Origin: Corynebacterium appendicis CIP 107643
GTDB taxonomy: Bacteria; Actinomycetota; Actinomycetes; Mycobacteriales; Mycobacteriaceae
Assembly: GCF_030408415.1 (NCBI RefSeq)
Contig: NZ_CP046976.1
Coordinates: 1,674,001-1,738,000 of the forward strand
Length of the DNA: 64,000 bases
Reading direction: 5' to 3'
Shown piece after piece: positions 17,954 to 26,330 of the stretch. The notes under the pieces were generated by a model. The model ran no database searches. It was not told where the DNA came from and saw nothing but the letters and a program-made list of their open reading frames with translations. A program made the position numbers and the translations under genes. How positions within the stretch are numbered: the stretch's first letter is position 1; each line of letters begins with the position of its first letter.

Positions 17954-18304
17954 ATGGAACTTTCGCAACGCCTCGACTTGGCCAAGCTCGGACTGGATCC
18001 GGATCTCGTCCCAGAGGACACGGACAACGACGACAAGGCCGTCGCAGCCGAGGGCAGCACCATGGCTCAGCTGGCCAGCCTTTTCGCCAAGGTCGGCGCC
18101 GTTGAGGACGCTGAGGCGGTCAGCGCGGAGGACACGTTCGACAGCCTGGGCGTCGATTCCCTGACGCGTATCGAGCTCGCGGTTCGCGCGGAGGAGCACT
18201 TCGGGGTGCGCGTCGACGCGGACACGCTCGATCCCGCGTCCACCGTGGGCGAAATGGCCGCGTTCTTCAGCGACAACACAGCCAACACGGACAGCACGCG
18301 CTAA
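17954..18304 (+). CDS. Acyl carrier protein
   Basis: 116 residues. The phosphopantetheine site is DTFDSLGVDSLTRIELAVRAEE, with the Ser of VDSL. The N-terminal 30-40 residues are a polar extension not found in short ACPs. Mycobacteria also have an ACP gene near aceE (acpM), so a role in fatty-acid or mycolate synthesis is likely but not proved. ATG 17945, three codons earlier, is an alternative start. Its stop overlaps the stop of the convergent gene by two bases. Confidence 0.87.
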   Translation: MELSQRLDLAKLGLDPDLVPEDTDNDDKAVAAEGSTMAQLASLFAKVGAVEDAEAVSAEDTFDSLGVDSLTRIELAVRAEEHFGVRVDADTLDPASTVGEMAAFFSDNTANTDSTR

Positions 18305-18711
18305 TCGACGCTCACCCCAAACCCGAACGTCTCCCCCACCTCCGTCAGCGCGGCGCGGAGTGTCGCCAACTCTTCCTCCGGCGCTTCGATGACTTCACGG
18401 CAGCTGACGGTCCCGGCGCGCGACGGTTCCCTGCGCCACCGCGTGAACCAGGGCACGTCCCACACACTCACCAACGACGGTGCGACCTCGGACTCACTCA
18501 GATGCTCATGCATGAGTCCCTCGACACGGAGACGCAGGTGGCTCGGCATGCAGGAGATCCGCAGAACACAGCGGTGCGTTACGCGGGCTGCCTTCTCCCC
18601 GCCTGCTGACTCATGAGCACACGCGGATCCAGCGCTCATCGCGGCGTCGCTGCTGGCCATCTCGCAGGCATCGACGCGGACATGAGGGGATGCGGCCAGG
18701 GTGGTAGTCAT
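18301..18711 (-). CDS. Uncharacterised Cys-containing protein
   Basis: 136 residues starting MTTTLAASPHVRVDACEMAS, with GAAAGGATC upstream. Six Cys are spread over the chain, including CVLRISC. The C-terminal half has a TRWRREPSRAGTVSCREVIE segment and an amphipathic helix. I do not recognise the family. No signal peptide is visible. It converges on the acyl carrier protein gene. Confidence 0.6.
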   Translation of the reverse strand: MTTTLAASPHVRVDACEMASSDAAMSAGSACAHESAGGEKAARVTHRCVLRISCMPSHLRLRVEGLMHEHLSESEVAPSLVSVWDVPWFTRWRREPSRAGTVSCREVIEAPEEELATLRAALTEVGETFGFGVSVD

Positions 18712-18888
18712 GGCGGGGAGAGATCCTTTCGTTAATGGAACGCACCCCGGCAATTCGGCCGGGCAATTCGCGCAGTGCGCACAGTGCGCGCAGCGGGCGG
18801 ATCGCGGTGGTGCGCCAGACGAGGTTCGTCTTCCCCAACGCCCTCATGTGACTCTTGGCAATTGTTGCTTCGCTCGAGTCACACGGGC

Positions 18889-18941
18889 AACCCTCAATAA
18901 CCGCTTGACACCCCCATTCACTCGAGCTGCGGTTGAGGGTT
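18889..18941. repeat. Imperfect inverted repeat
   Basis: AACCCTCAATAACCGC (18889-18904) and GCGGTTGAGGGTT (18929-18941) pair except for three extra bases in the left arm. A second short repeat, GTGACTC ... GAGTCAC, lies at 18848-18882. They lie between the TRIC gene end and the start of the Cys-containing gene. There is no T-run, so a terminator is doubtful; operator or RNA hairpin is possible. Confidence 0.5.
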
Positions 18942-18981
18942 TGCGGTGTTCGCCGGGGAGAGCGGCGAACATATAAGACTG

Positions 18982-20034
18982 CTACTTGGTGGCAGGCAGC
19001 ACAGCCCAGCCGCCCTCTGAATCGCGCCCCTCGGAGTCGACATAAACGCGGTAGAGAGCGCTCAAGAATTCGTCGCGGCTAGCAGGCTTGTGGTGCGGAA
19101 TCGGCGCCGCACCCTGACGGGAGGAGCGGCCGGAGGCGCGGCCCGGGGAACGGCCGGACTTGACGCGGGCGTCCGCGTCAGCACCGGACGCGCGGGCGGC
19201 CGAGCCCCGGCCGTGGAGCGGCTCGGCGGCGCCGCGGAGTGCTTCGCGGACTTCGCCCTTGGTGGGCATCATGCCGTCATCGGCGAGCGGGTCGTCGGAG
19301 GGGTGGGAGGAGGTGGTGTGGCGCCAGCGTCGTAAAGCTTTTGGCTCGAGTTTGCGCATGGGGGTGAGCATGACCCGCGCCCACGTGTTCATGGGGGCGT
19401 TGTCCATGGTGACGGGGACGTACCAGCCGGCCCAGTATGCGGCGGTGCCGAGAATGAAGGCGACGAGCGGCGCGGCGGCGATCGCGGCGGTGGCATGTCC
19501 GGCGTTGTAGAGGACCATGGCGGTGATCGACCCGGCGATGGCGGGCACGACGTACATCTGCTGGTCATTGAAGATGCGCGGGATGCGCCCGATGAGCACT
19601 TCCCGGATGACCATGCCGCCGGTGGCGGTGAGGATGCCCATGAGGATGCAACCCGGCCACGCGACGCCGGCGCCGATGGCTGTGACGGTGCCTGTGGTGC
19701 ACCAGACGCCGAGGATGACCATGTCACCGTGGAAGCGCGCAAGTTCCCAGATGTAGCCCCGGAGGTTGGCGTAGAAGGACACGGCGGCGCCGAGGACGGC
19801 GATGGAGATGTACCAGGGGTCGGCAAGCGCGGCGACGGGGGTGTTGCCGATCAGGGCGTCGCGCATCATGCCGCCGGCCATACCGGAGATGATGGCGATG
19901 AGGATGAACCCGACTGCGTCGAATTTCATGCGCCGTGCGACGGTCCCGCCGATGATGGCGTTGAGGAAGACGCCGATCAGGTCGAGAATCGCGATCGCTT
20001 GGCCTACTGCATTGTCAATACCACCGAAATACAC
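18982..20034 (-). CDS. TRIC-type cation channel family membrane protein
   Basis: 350 residues. The first 230 or so form about seven membrane helices with the family's paired glycine-rich motifs: ISGMAGGMMRDALIG and ATGGMVIREVLIGRIP. This is the UPF0126/TRIC fold, thought to conduct K+ or Na+ as trimers. The last 110 residues are a polar cytoplasmic extension rich in Arg/Ser/Ala, longer than in most bacterial homologues. Start is GTG 20034, 14 bases from the end of the serine hydrolase gene, suggesting cotranscription. Confidence 0.88.
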   Translation of the reverse strand: MYFGGIDNAVGQAIAILDLIGVFLNAIIGGTVARRMKFDAVGFILIAIISGMAGGMMRDALIGNTPVAALADPWYISIAVLGAAVSFYANLRGYIWELARFHGDMVILGVWCTTGTVTAIGAGVAWPGCILMGILTATGGMVIREVLIGRIPRIFNDQQMYVVPAIAGSITAMVLYNAGHATAAIAAAPLVAFILGTAAYWAGWYVPVTMDNAPMNTWARVMLTPMRKLEPKALRRWRHTTSSHPSDDPLADDGMMPTKGEVREALRGAAEPLHGRGSAARASGADADARVKSGRSPGRASGRSSRQGAAPIPHHKPASRDEFLSALYRVYVDSEGRDSEGGWAVLPATK

Positions 20035-20047
20035 GCATGTATCGTAG

Positions 20048-20881
20048 CTAAACTAGCTCGGCGAAAATGCTGGTACTGGTTTCTTGCCACAGGGGTTTGG
20101 CCCAGTCGCCGAATTCGCGGTCGGTAAGGGCGACCATCGCGGCGCCGGCGGCGGGCGAGTCGGACCAGCTGGGCACGACCCAGAGGTAGGTGCCGGCCAT
20201 GCCGAAGTGGCCGACGGTGTCTTCGGGCATGTTGTCGCCGGTCCAGTGGGGGTCTTTGTGGTCCTTGATTTCGAAGCCGAGGCCCCACGGACACGGCTTC
20301 TGCATGCCGTAGCCGGGCACGATGCCGCGCAGGTCGCCGAATTGGTTCGTGAACGCGTCGCGAACGGTCGTTTCCGCGAGCAACGTCGGTGCGAGAAGTT
20401 CGCGTACAAACAAGAGCAAATTATCGACGCTCGACCTTCCCCCATGCCCCGCTGACCCGTAGATCTCGGTCGAACTCATGCCGAGGGGCTCGAACACCCC
20501 CTGCGCGGCGTAGTCGGTGAAGGTCATGCCGGTCTCGTCTGCGAGGCGCTCGGCGAGAATCTCGTAACCCGCCGAGGAGTAGATGCGGCGCTCCCCTACC
20601 GGCTTCAGTGGCTCGCGGCTGTCGAAACCGACTCCCGACGCATGCGCCAGGAGATGCCGCACCGTGGATCCTTCCGGCCCGCACGGGGTGTCCAGCTCGA
20701 AGACCCCCTCCTCCACGGCCATGAGGAAGGCGTAGGCGGACAGCAGTTTGGTCACGCTGGCGAGCTCGAAGACGTGCTTCTGATCTCCGAAGGTGCTGGG
20801 CTCATCGGCTGCGCCGGGGGCGATCAGCGCGGCGGCGACGGTGTCGGCGGGCCAGTTTTCAAGGTGCGGGGCGAGTTGCAT
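20048..20881 (-). CDS. Serine hydrolase, beta-lactamase family
   Basis: 277 residues. ELASVTKLLSAYAFL has the SxxK active-site motif, followed by HLLAHASGV and YSSAGYEILAERLADE (the Tyr region of class C-type enzymes), and VVPSW with GHFGMAGTYLWV near the C-terminus. No signal peptide is seen, so it is probably cytoplasmic (esterase or peptidase-like rather than a penicillinase). An in-frame extension upstream to 21412 has no resemblance and crosses the divergent AbgT gene, so ATG 20881 is preferred. Confidence 0.85.
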   Translation of the reverse strand: MQLAPHLENWPADTVAAALIAPGAADEPSTFGDQKHVFELASVTKLLSAYAFLMAVEEGVFELDTPCGPEGSTVRHLLAHASGVGFDSREPLKPVGERRIYSSAGYEILAERLADETGMTFTDYAAQGVFEPLGMSSTEIYGSAGHGGRSSVDNLLLFVRELLAPTLLAETTVRDAFTNQFGDLRGIVPGYGMQKPCPWGLGFEIKDHKDPHWTGDNMPEDTVGHFGMAGTYLWVVPSWSDSPAAGAAMVALTDREFGDWAKPLWQETSTSIFAELV

Positions 20882-21014
20882 GCCCGCCAGCCTAGCGCGG
20901 CAGCGACTAAAGCTGAGGGAGGTGCTACAGCAACGGAAACCGAAAACGGGAAGGTCAGGGCTGGGTGTGGGAAAGGGAGGAAATCGGGGGCGATGAGCCT
21001 GTAAGCTGCCGTCC

Positions 21015-22694
21015 ATGAGCGCCACAACCGAAACAAAGCGCAAGGAAAGTACGAACGAGTCGGCGGGATTCCTCGGCTGGATCGAGAAGATCGGCAACAA
21101 GCTGCCGGATCCGTTCTGGCTGTTCGTGATCCTCTCGGGAGTCGTGGCGGTGTCGTCGTGGCTGGCGAGCCGGGCGGGACTGAGCGCGGTCGACCCGTCG
21201 TCGGGCGAGGAAATCCACGTCGAGAACCTCCTGACGGGCGAAAATCTGTCGCGGATGGTCTCCGACGCGGTGGAGAATTTCATCACGTTCCCGCCGCTCG
21301 GCGTGATTCTCGCGGTGATGCTCGGCGTCGCCATCGCGGAGAAGACCGGCCTGCTGTCTGCGCTCGTGCGCCGCATGGTGGTGCGCGTCAGCCCGAAGAT
21401 GCTCACCTTCATGGTGGCGCTCGCGGGCGTGACCGGGTCTGTCGCGTCCGACGCGATCTACGTGATTATCATTCCGCTCGGCGCGATGGCGTTCTACGCG
21501 GTCGGCCGCTCCCCGATCGTCGGCGCGATGGTCGCGTTCGCGGCATCGTCCGCAGGCTTCAACTCGTCGCTGATCCTCAATATCACCGACCTCCTGCTCG
21601 CCGGCATCTCCACATCTGCGGCACAGCTTGTCGACGAAACCTACGTCGTCTCCCCCCTCGCCAATATCTTCTTCGTCATCCCGTCTGCCGTGGTTCTGTC
21701 ACTGATCATCACGGCAGTCACCGAGTTCTACGTGGACAGGAAAGCCAAGCAGCTTATCGACGACGACCACATCGACACCTCCGAACTCGCCTTCGACGAC
21801 GAGGCGAAGCCGGACGACGCTGACGATGCTTCTGCCGATGCTTCCGAGGGTGAGACTGGGGCTTCTTCCGCTTCCGCCTCTGACTCTCCGGACGATTCCG
21901 AGGGCGCCACGCAGGAGGACCTCTCCTTGTCTCCCCTGGAGAAGAAGGGCCTGTTGTGGTCCGGCATCGCGCTGATCGCGTTCCTCGCCGTCTACTTCGC
22001 CCTGCTGTTCGTGCCCGGCTCGCCCTTCGCGCGCCCGGACGAGGGCTTCATGCAGTCCCCGCTCATCCAGGCCATCGCCGTGCCGATCGCTCTGGCGTTC
22101 TTCCTCAGCGGTCTTGTCTACGGCCTGATCGTCGGCACCGTGAAGTCCGCCGCTGACATCCCGGCGTTCATGGCCAAGGGCCTGGAATCCCTGCTGCCGA
22201 TGATGGTGCTCTTCTTCGCCGTCGCCCAGTTCCTCGCCTGGTTCCAGTGGTCCAACCTCGGCTCCTGGACCGCGATCCGCGGTGCCGAGCTCCTGCAGAG
22301 CTGGGACCTGCCGAACGTCCTGCTCTTCGCCGCATTCGTGCTGATGGTTGCCCTGCTCAACCTCTTCATCACCTCTGGCTCCGCCCAATGGGCACTCATG
22401 GCCCCTGTGGTCGTCCCGATGATGATGTACGTCGGCATCGCCCCCGAAGTCACCCAGATGCTGTTCCGCATCGGCGACTCCCCGTCGAACATCATCACCC
22501 CGATGTCCCCCTACTTCGCCGTCGCCCTGACGTTCCTACAGAAGTACTACAAGAAGGCCGGTGTGGGTACCCTCATGTCGCTGGCGCTGCCCTACTCCAT
22601 CGCCATGTGCGTCGGCTGGTTCCTGTTCTTCCTCATCTGGTACTTCCTCGGCATCCCGCTCGGCCCCGAAGCGCCGATGACCTACGACGTGTAG
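21015..22694 (+). CDS. AbgT family transporter
   Basis: 559 residues with about 12 membrane helices. The N-terminal GFLGWIEKIGNKLPDPFWLFV and TFPPLGVILAVMLGVAIAEKTGL match AbgT (p-aminobenzoyl-glutamate) transporters, as does the C-terminal PSNIITPMSPYFAVALTFLQKY. A long acidic cytoplasmic loop (about residues 250-305, DDADDASADASEGETG and so on) separates the two halves and is unusually Asp/Ser-rich. Family members import p-aminobenzoyl-glutamate or export sulfonamides. No terminator is obvious after it. Confidence 0.93.
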   Translation: MSATTETKRKESTNESAGFLGWIEKIGNKLPDPFWLFVILSGVVAVSSWLASRAGLSAVDPSSGEEIHVENLLTGENLSRMVSDAVENFITFPPLGVILAVMLGVAIAEKTGLLSALVRRMVVRVSPKMLTFMVALAGVTGSVASDAIYVIIIPLGAMAFYAVGRSPIVGAMVAFAASSAGFNSSLILNITDLLLAGISTSAAQLVDETYVVSPLANIFFVIPSAVVLSLIITAVTEFYVDRKAKQLIDDDHIDTSELAFDDEAKPDDADDASADASEGETGASSASASDSPDDSEGATQEDLSLSPLEKKGLLWSGIALIAFLAVYFALLFVPGSPFARPDEGFMQSPLIQAIAVPIALAFFLSGLVYGLIVGTVKSAADIPAFMAKGLESLLPMMVLFFAVAQFLAWFQWSNLGSWTAIRGAELLQSWDLPNVLLFAAFVLMVALLNLFITSGSAQWALMAPVVVPMMMYVGIAPEVTQMLFRIGDSPSNIITPMSPYFAVALTFLQKYYKKAGVGTLMSLALPYSIAMCVGWFLFFLIWYFLGIPLGPEAPMTYDV

Positions 22695-22790
22695 CGAGCA
22701 GCTCAAAAACGGTGTTGCCTGAAAATGCCACCAAGAAATGTGAAATCGTGTTAGCAAGAACAGCTAAAAACAGCGTCTGAGCACCTGATT

Positions 22791-22818
22791 TTGGCTTTCT
22801 TTGGTAACGCGCTAAGGT
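22791..22818 (+). promoter_or_regulatory. Possible promoter for tRNA-Asn
   Basis: TTGGCT (22791-22796) and TAAGGT (22813-22818) with 16 bases between, about 40 bases before the tRNA. Confidence 0.4.
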
Positions 22819-22859
22819 TACATTTCGTTGCACCGAGCACGGAAGCAACACCAAAATAT

Positions 22860-22932
22860 TCCTCCATAGCTCAGTTGGCAGAGCATTCGACTGTTAATCG
22901 AAGGGTCACTGGTTCGAGCCCAGTTGGAGGAG
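22860..22932 (+). tRNA. tRNA-Asn (GTT anticodon)
   Basis: Acceptor TCCTCCA pairs perfectly with TGGAGGA; anticodon stem TTCGA/TCGAA holds loop CTGTTAA (GTT). D-arm GCTCAGTTGGCAGAGC and T-arm CTGGTTCGAGCCCAG are normal. CCA is not encoded. Confidence 0.95.
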
Positions 22933-22942
22933 CGCTTATATT

Positions 22943-22985
22943 CACCCCGCCACTAGCTTTCGAGCTGGTCGCGGGGTGTTTTTAT
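22943..22985 (+). terminator. Terminator after tRNA-Asn
   Basis: CACCCCGC (22943-22950) pairs with GCGGGGTG (22971-22978), enclosing a second small AGCT-based stem, then GTTTTTATT. Strong rho-independent terminator. Confidence 0.88.
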
Positions 22986-23138
22986 TGTGCAGCGGAGGCG
23001 GATGGAATAAGGGTGGCCCCGCGTGTCGTTACGTGAAGCGTTGTCCGGGTGCCGCGGATGGATCTGGACGCGAAAAGCTCCCCGACGAGTAGCGAGCCTA
23101 CGGTCGGGCTACGACGACAAAAACTAAGGAGCACAGCT

Positions 23139-24137
23139 TTGACCACGAGCAAACAATGGGTCCTCGCCTCCCGCCCAGAAGGCGCGCCGACTAACGAGAA
23201 TTTTCGGCTCGAGACAGCAGAGCTTCCGCAGCTTTCCGACGGTCAGGTCCTCGTCGAGAACACCTACGCCAGCGTCGACCCCTATATGCGCGGGCGAATG
23301 AACGACGTGAAATCTTATATCCCGCCGTTCCAGATCGACGAGCCACTAACGGGCACAGCCATCGGCACTGTCACGGAGTCGCGCTCGGAGAGGTTCAAGG
23401 TGGGCGACACTGTGCGGCACTTCGCAGGATGGCGCACGCACGCCGTCCTCAACGAGGATGAGGTTGAACCCATCAATACCAGCATCGCCCCTGCTGAGTC
23501 CTATCTGGGCATCCTCGGCGTGACCGGCCTGACCGCCTATGTCGGGCTGACCGCCGTCGGAGAAATGAAGGAAGGCGATGTCGTGTTCATCTCGGGCGCG
23601 GCGGGCGCTGTCGGCTCGGCGGCCGGGCAGATCGCGAAGCATCTCGGTGCGTCGAAGGTGATCGGGTCTGCAGGTTCTGCGGAGAAGATCGACTACATCA
23701 AGGGGCTCGGTTTCGACGAGGCATTCAATTACAAGGACGGCGATGTGAGTGGCCAGCTCGCCAAGGCCGCGCCGGAGGGCATCGATGTCTACTTCGACAA
23801 CGTCGGTGGGGACCACCTCGAGGCGGCGATCGCGAACGCGAATACGTTCGGCCGCATCGCGATGTGCGGGGCGATCGCGCAGTACAACGACACCGAGCCC
23901 GCACCGGGGCCGCGCAATCTGGGCTTGTCCATCGGCAAGTGCCTCACGCTGCGTGGGTTCGTGGTGGGACAGTATTCCCACCTGGCCGAGGAATTCCAGG
24001 AGAAGATCGCGCCGCTCGTCGTCGACGGCTCCATCAGTTACGAAACGACGGTGCGCGACAGCATCGAGAACATGCCGGATGCGTTCCTGGAGCTTTTCAG
24101 CGGCGGCAACACCGGCAAGATGATCGTCAAGTTTTAG
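23139..24137 (+). CDS. NADP-dependent MDR oxidoreductase (leukotriene B4 reductase type)
   Basis: 332 residues. YASVDPYMRGRMND near the N-terminus, the Rossmann motif VFISGAAGAVGSAAGQIAKHLGA and DVYFDNVGGDHLEAAI are typical of zinc-independent medium-chain reductases such as CurA or prostaglandin reductase, which reduce alkenal or alkenone double bonds with NADPH. TTG 23139 has AAGGAG eight bases upstream and the protein then begins MTTSKQWVLASRP, the usual family N-terminus. It ends 9 bases before the DJ-1-like gene, forming a two-gene operon that may handle reactive carbonyls. Confidence 0.93.
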   Translation: MTTSKQWVLASRPEGAPTNENFRLETAELPQLSDGQVLVENTYASVDPYMRGRMNDVKSYIPPFQIDEPLTGTAIGTVTESRSERFKVGDTVRHFAGWRTHAVLNEDEVEPINTSIAPAESYLGILGVTGLTAYVGLTAVGEMKEGDVVFISGAAGAVGSAAGQIAKHLGASKVIGSAGSAEKIDYIKGLGFDEAFNYKDGDVSGQLAKAAPEGIDVYFDNVGGDHLEAAIANANTFGRIAMCGAIAQYNDTEPAPGPRNLGLSIGKCLTLRGFVVGQYSHLAEEFQEKIAPLVVDGSISYETTVRDSIENMPDAFLELFSGGNTGKMIVKF

Positions 24138-24146
24138 GAGGACAAC

Positions 24147-24845
24147 ATGACCAAGGTACTCATGATCGTTTCGGCGGCCGAGCAGTGGACGCTTAACGAC
24201 GGCACGCCCCACCCCACCGGCTTCTGGGCCGAGGAGTTGGTGACGCCGTATTCGGTTTTCACCGACGCAGGCTGGGATGTGGATGTGGCAACCCCGGGCG
24301 GCAAAGCTCCGACCGTCGATCAGGTAAGCCTGAATGAGAATGCGGGCGACGCTGAGACACTCGCAGCGGTGAAAACGAAGCTGGAAGAGCTGGAACCTGT
24401 TCTGGCGCAGCCGCTCAGCCTTGATGATGTCGAGGCCGGAAATTACGACCTCGTCTTCTACCCCGGCGGGCATGGGCCGATGGAAGACCTCGCCGTCAAC
24501 GAGACGTCGGGACGCATCCTTGGCCAGCGCATGGCTGATAACGCGCCTACGGCCCTCCTCTGCCACGCCCCGGCCGCTGTGCTGGCGACCGAGAATGCGC
24601 CCGGCGGCTCGCCATTCGCCGGGCGTGCGATGACCGGCTTTTCCAACGACGAGGAGCGCGCCGGCGGCCTCGCCGACAAGGCGCCGTGGCTGCTGGAGGA
24701 CAAGCTCGTGGAGCTCGGAGCGAAGTACGAAAAGGCTCCCGAACCGTTCGCCTCCTACGTCGTTGTTGACGGCAACCTGTACACCGGGCAGAACCCGTCC
24801 TCGTCGCAGGAGCTCGCGGAGCGCCTCGTAAAGGACCTTTCCTGA
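24147..24845 (+). CDS. DJ-1/PfpI family protein (Hsp31-like)
   Basis: 232 residues. FYPGGHGPMEDL and the nucleophile elbow TALLCHAPAAVL (Cys in a CHAP-type motif) identify the class I glutamine-amidotransferase-like DJ-1 superfamily. The length and the HPTGFWAEELVTPYSVF segment match Hsp31-like members, which act as glyoxalase III or holdases. GGAGGACAAC precedes the ATG. Pairing with a carbonyl-reducing MDR enzyme hints at methylglyoxal or aldehyde detoxification; this is inference. Confidence 0.9.
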   Translation: MTKVLMIVSAAEQWTLNDGTPHPTGFWAEELVTPYSVFTDAGWDVDVATPGGKAPTVDQVSLNENAGDAETLAAVKTKLEELEPVLAQPLSLDDVEAGNYDLVFYPGGHGPMEDLAVNETSGRILGQRMADNAPTALLCHAPAAVLATENAPGGSPFAGRAMTGFSNDEERAGGLADKAPWLLEDKLVELGAKYEKAPEPFASYVVVDGNLYTGQNPSSSQELAERLVKDLS

Positions 24846-24867
24846 TCACGGTGACGCGTCGAGATAG

Positions 24868-24941
24868 TGGGGCCAGCGGGGCTCGAACCCGCGACCAACG
24901 GATTATGAGTCCGCGGCTCTAACCGACTGAGCTATAGCCCC
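24868..24941 (-). tRNA. tRNA with CAT anticodon (Ile2 or elongator Met)
   Basis: On the minus strand: acceptor GGGGCTA with TGGCCCC, D-arm GCTCAGTCGGTTAGAGC, anticodon stem GCGGA/TCCGT around CTCATAA, T-arm GCGGGTTCGAGCCCCGC. CAT can be Met or, after lysidine change, Ile2 reading ATA. The acceptor and D-arm (GGGGCTATAGCTCAG) look like bacterial tRNA-Ile, which favours Ile2 slightly. It is not the initiator, which has three G-C pairs in the anticodon stem. Confidence 0.88.
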
Positions 24942-24954
24942 TCGCTGCGCCGGA

Positions 24955-24978
24955 CGTGCCCACGGATCCGTGGGCACG
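24955..24978. repeat. Perfect 24-bp palindrome
   Basis: CGTGCCCACGGA followed by its exact reverse complement, lying 14 bases from the 5' end of the minus-strand CAT tRNA. With no central loop it is more like a protein-binding site than a terminator hairpin, but it could also stop transcription coming from upstream on the minus strand. Confidence 0.6.
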
Positions 24979-25112
24979 GTGGTTCAGGCGCGTCGTCAAA
25001 GTATAACTGTGGACTGCGGGCGGCTAGCAATCTCCCTAAGTCACTTTGGCGGGGCGGGTTCGCTACAGTGAAAAGGTACTGGCACGGAGCTCGACAAGGA
25101 GGCTGAAACACC

Positions 25113-25382
25113 ATGGGACGTTTGACCCAGCTGGCGATTGGAGCCGCTGCCGGGTATGTCATGGGCTCGAAGGCCGGGCGCAAGCGCTACCACCAGATCG
25201 TGGACACCACGCAGAAGGTGGTCAACTCGCCGCTGACGCGGCAGGTGGTGCGCTCGGCACGCAAGACGGTCGCGAACCAGCTCGACCCGGATCCGCGCAT
25301 GCGCGAGGTCAAGGACCTGCGCCGGGGCCGCGGCAAAAAGGGCAGCGAGATCGACACGATCTACGAGCCCGACGAGGACTAA
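25113..25382 (+). CDS. Small basic protein, YtxH-like
   Basis: 89 residues. LAIGAAAGYVMGSKAGRKRYHQI is a glycine-rich hydrophobic N-terminus followed by a basic stretch, a pattern common to short actinobacterial proteins related to YtxH. The rest is Arg/Lys-rich with an acidic tail. It may associate with the membrane; function unknown. A GACAAGGAGG ribosome binding site sits upstream. It converges on ppx. Confidence 0.75.
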   Translation: MGRLTQLAIGAAAGYVMGSKAGRKRYHQIVDTTQKVVNSPLTRQVVRSARKTVANQLDPDPRMREVKDLRRGRGKKGSEIDTIYEPDED

Positions 25383-25403
25383 CCCCGGGAAGGGAAAAAG
25401 GGG

Positions 25404-26330
25404 CTAGAGCAGACCGGCGACGATGCCGTCGAGAATATCCTTCTCGCTGATCACGAAGGATGTCACGGCGCCGCCGGTCTCTTTCTCGATGGCGGTCATC
25501 AACTGCTCGACGACGGTAGCACCGGAGCCGATCACATCGGCACGCCCGGCATGCATGACGGGGTTCTCCAAACGCTGGGCGGCGGTTTGCGCACGCAGCT
25601 TCGCGGTGACAGCACGCATGTCGTCGAAGGTGATCTCCGAGCAGTGAATAGCCTCGGGATCATACGCGTCGAGGTCCTGGGCGATAGCGCTCAAAGTGGT
25701 GAAGGTGCCGGCGCAGCCGACGAAGGTCGCGGCGTGGCTGAGGGGGACGGTGGCACGGGCGTCGTCGATAAGCGAATCGATGTACTCGCGCGCGGCGGCT
25801 GTCTCCTGGTCGGTCGGCGGATCGGTGCGCATGAAGCGTTCGGTGATGCGGACGCAGCCCATCTGCGTGGAATAAGCGCCTTCGCCGCCGACGATGAATT
25901 CGGTGGACCCGCCGCCCAAGTCGATGACGCAGAAGGGGGCGCGCGCATCATCGAGGTCGGTGGTTGCGCCGCGGAAGGACAGCGCGGCTTCTTCCTCGCC
26001 GGAGATGACTTCGGCGACGGCGCCGGGTTGGATCCGGCCAAGCAGCTCGCGGGTCATGTCGAAGAACTCGTCGCGGTTCGCGGCATCGCGGGTCGCAGAA
26101 GTCGCGACCATGCGGACGGCCTCAACACCTTCGGCCACCATGCGCTCAACGTATGTTTCCAGCGCCTCGCGGGTACGCGCGATGGCGTCGGGGCTGAACT
26201 GCCCGGTAGCGTCGACGCCTTCGCCGAGGCGCACGATGGTCATCTCGCGGCAGATCTCGCCGGCCTCAGAATCATGGATGAGCAAGCGGATGGAGTTGGT
26301 GCCGCAGTCGACGGCAGCGACGCGGGTCAT
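25404..26330 (-). CDS. Ppx/GppA family phosphatase
   Basis: 308 residues: AAVDCGTNSIRLLIHD (phosphate-1 motif of the actin-like ATPase fold), FCVIDLGGGSTEFIVG (phosphate-2), and ATFVGCAGTFTTLSAI. This is the short actinobacterial exopolyphosphatase / pppGpp phosphatase form without a C-terminal HD domain. Its ATG overlaps the DUF501 stop (26327-26330), so they are coupled. Order eno-ftsB-DUF501-ppx is the same as Rv1023-Rv1026. Confidence 0.93.
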   Translation of the reverse strand: MTRVAAVDCGTNSIRLLIHDSEAGEICREMTIVRLGEGVDATGQFSPDAIARTREALETYVERMVAEGVEAVRMVATSATRDAANRDEFFDMTRELLGRIQPGAVAEVISGEEEAALSFRGATTDLDDARAPFCVIDLGGGSTEFIVGGEGAYSTQMGCVRITERFMRTDPPTDQETAAAREYIDSLIDDARATVPLSHAATFVGCAGTFTTLSAIAQDLDAYDPEAIHCSEITFDDMRAVTAKLRAQTAAQRLENPVMHAGRADVIGSGATVVEQLMTAIEKETGGAVTSFVISEKDILDGIVAGLL

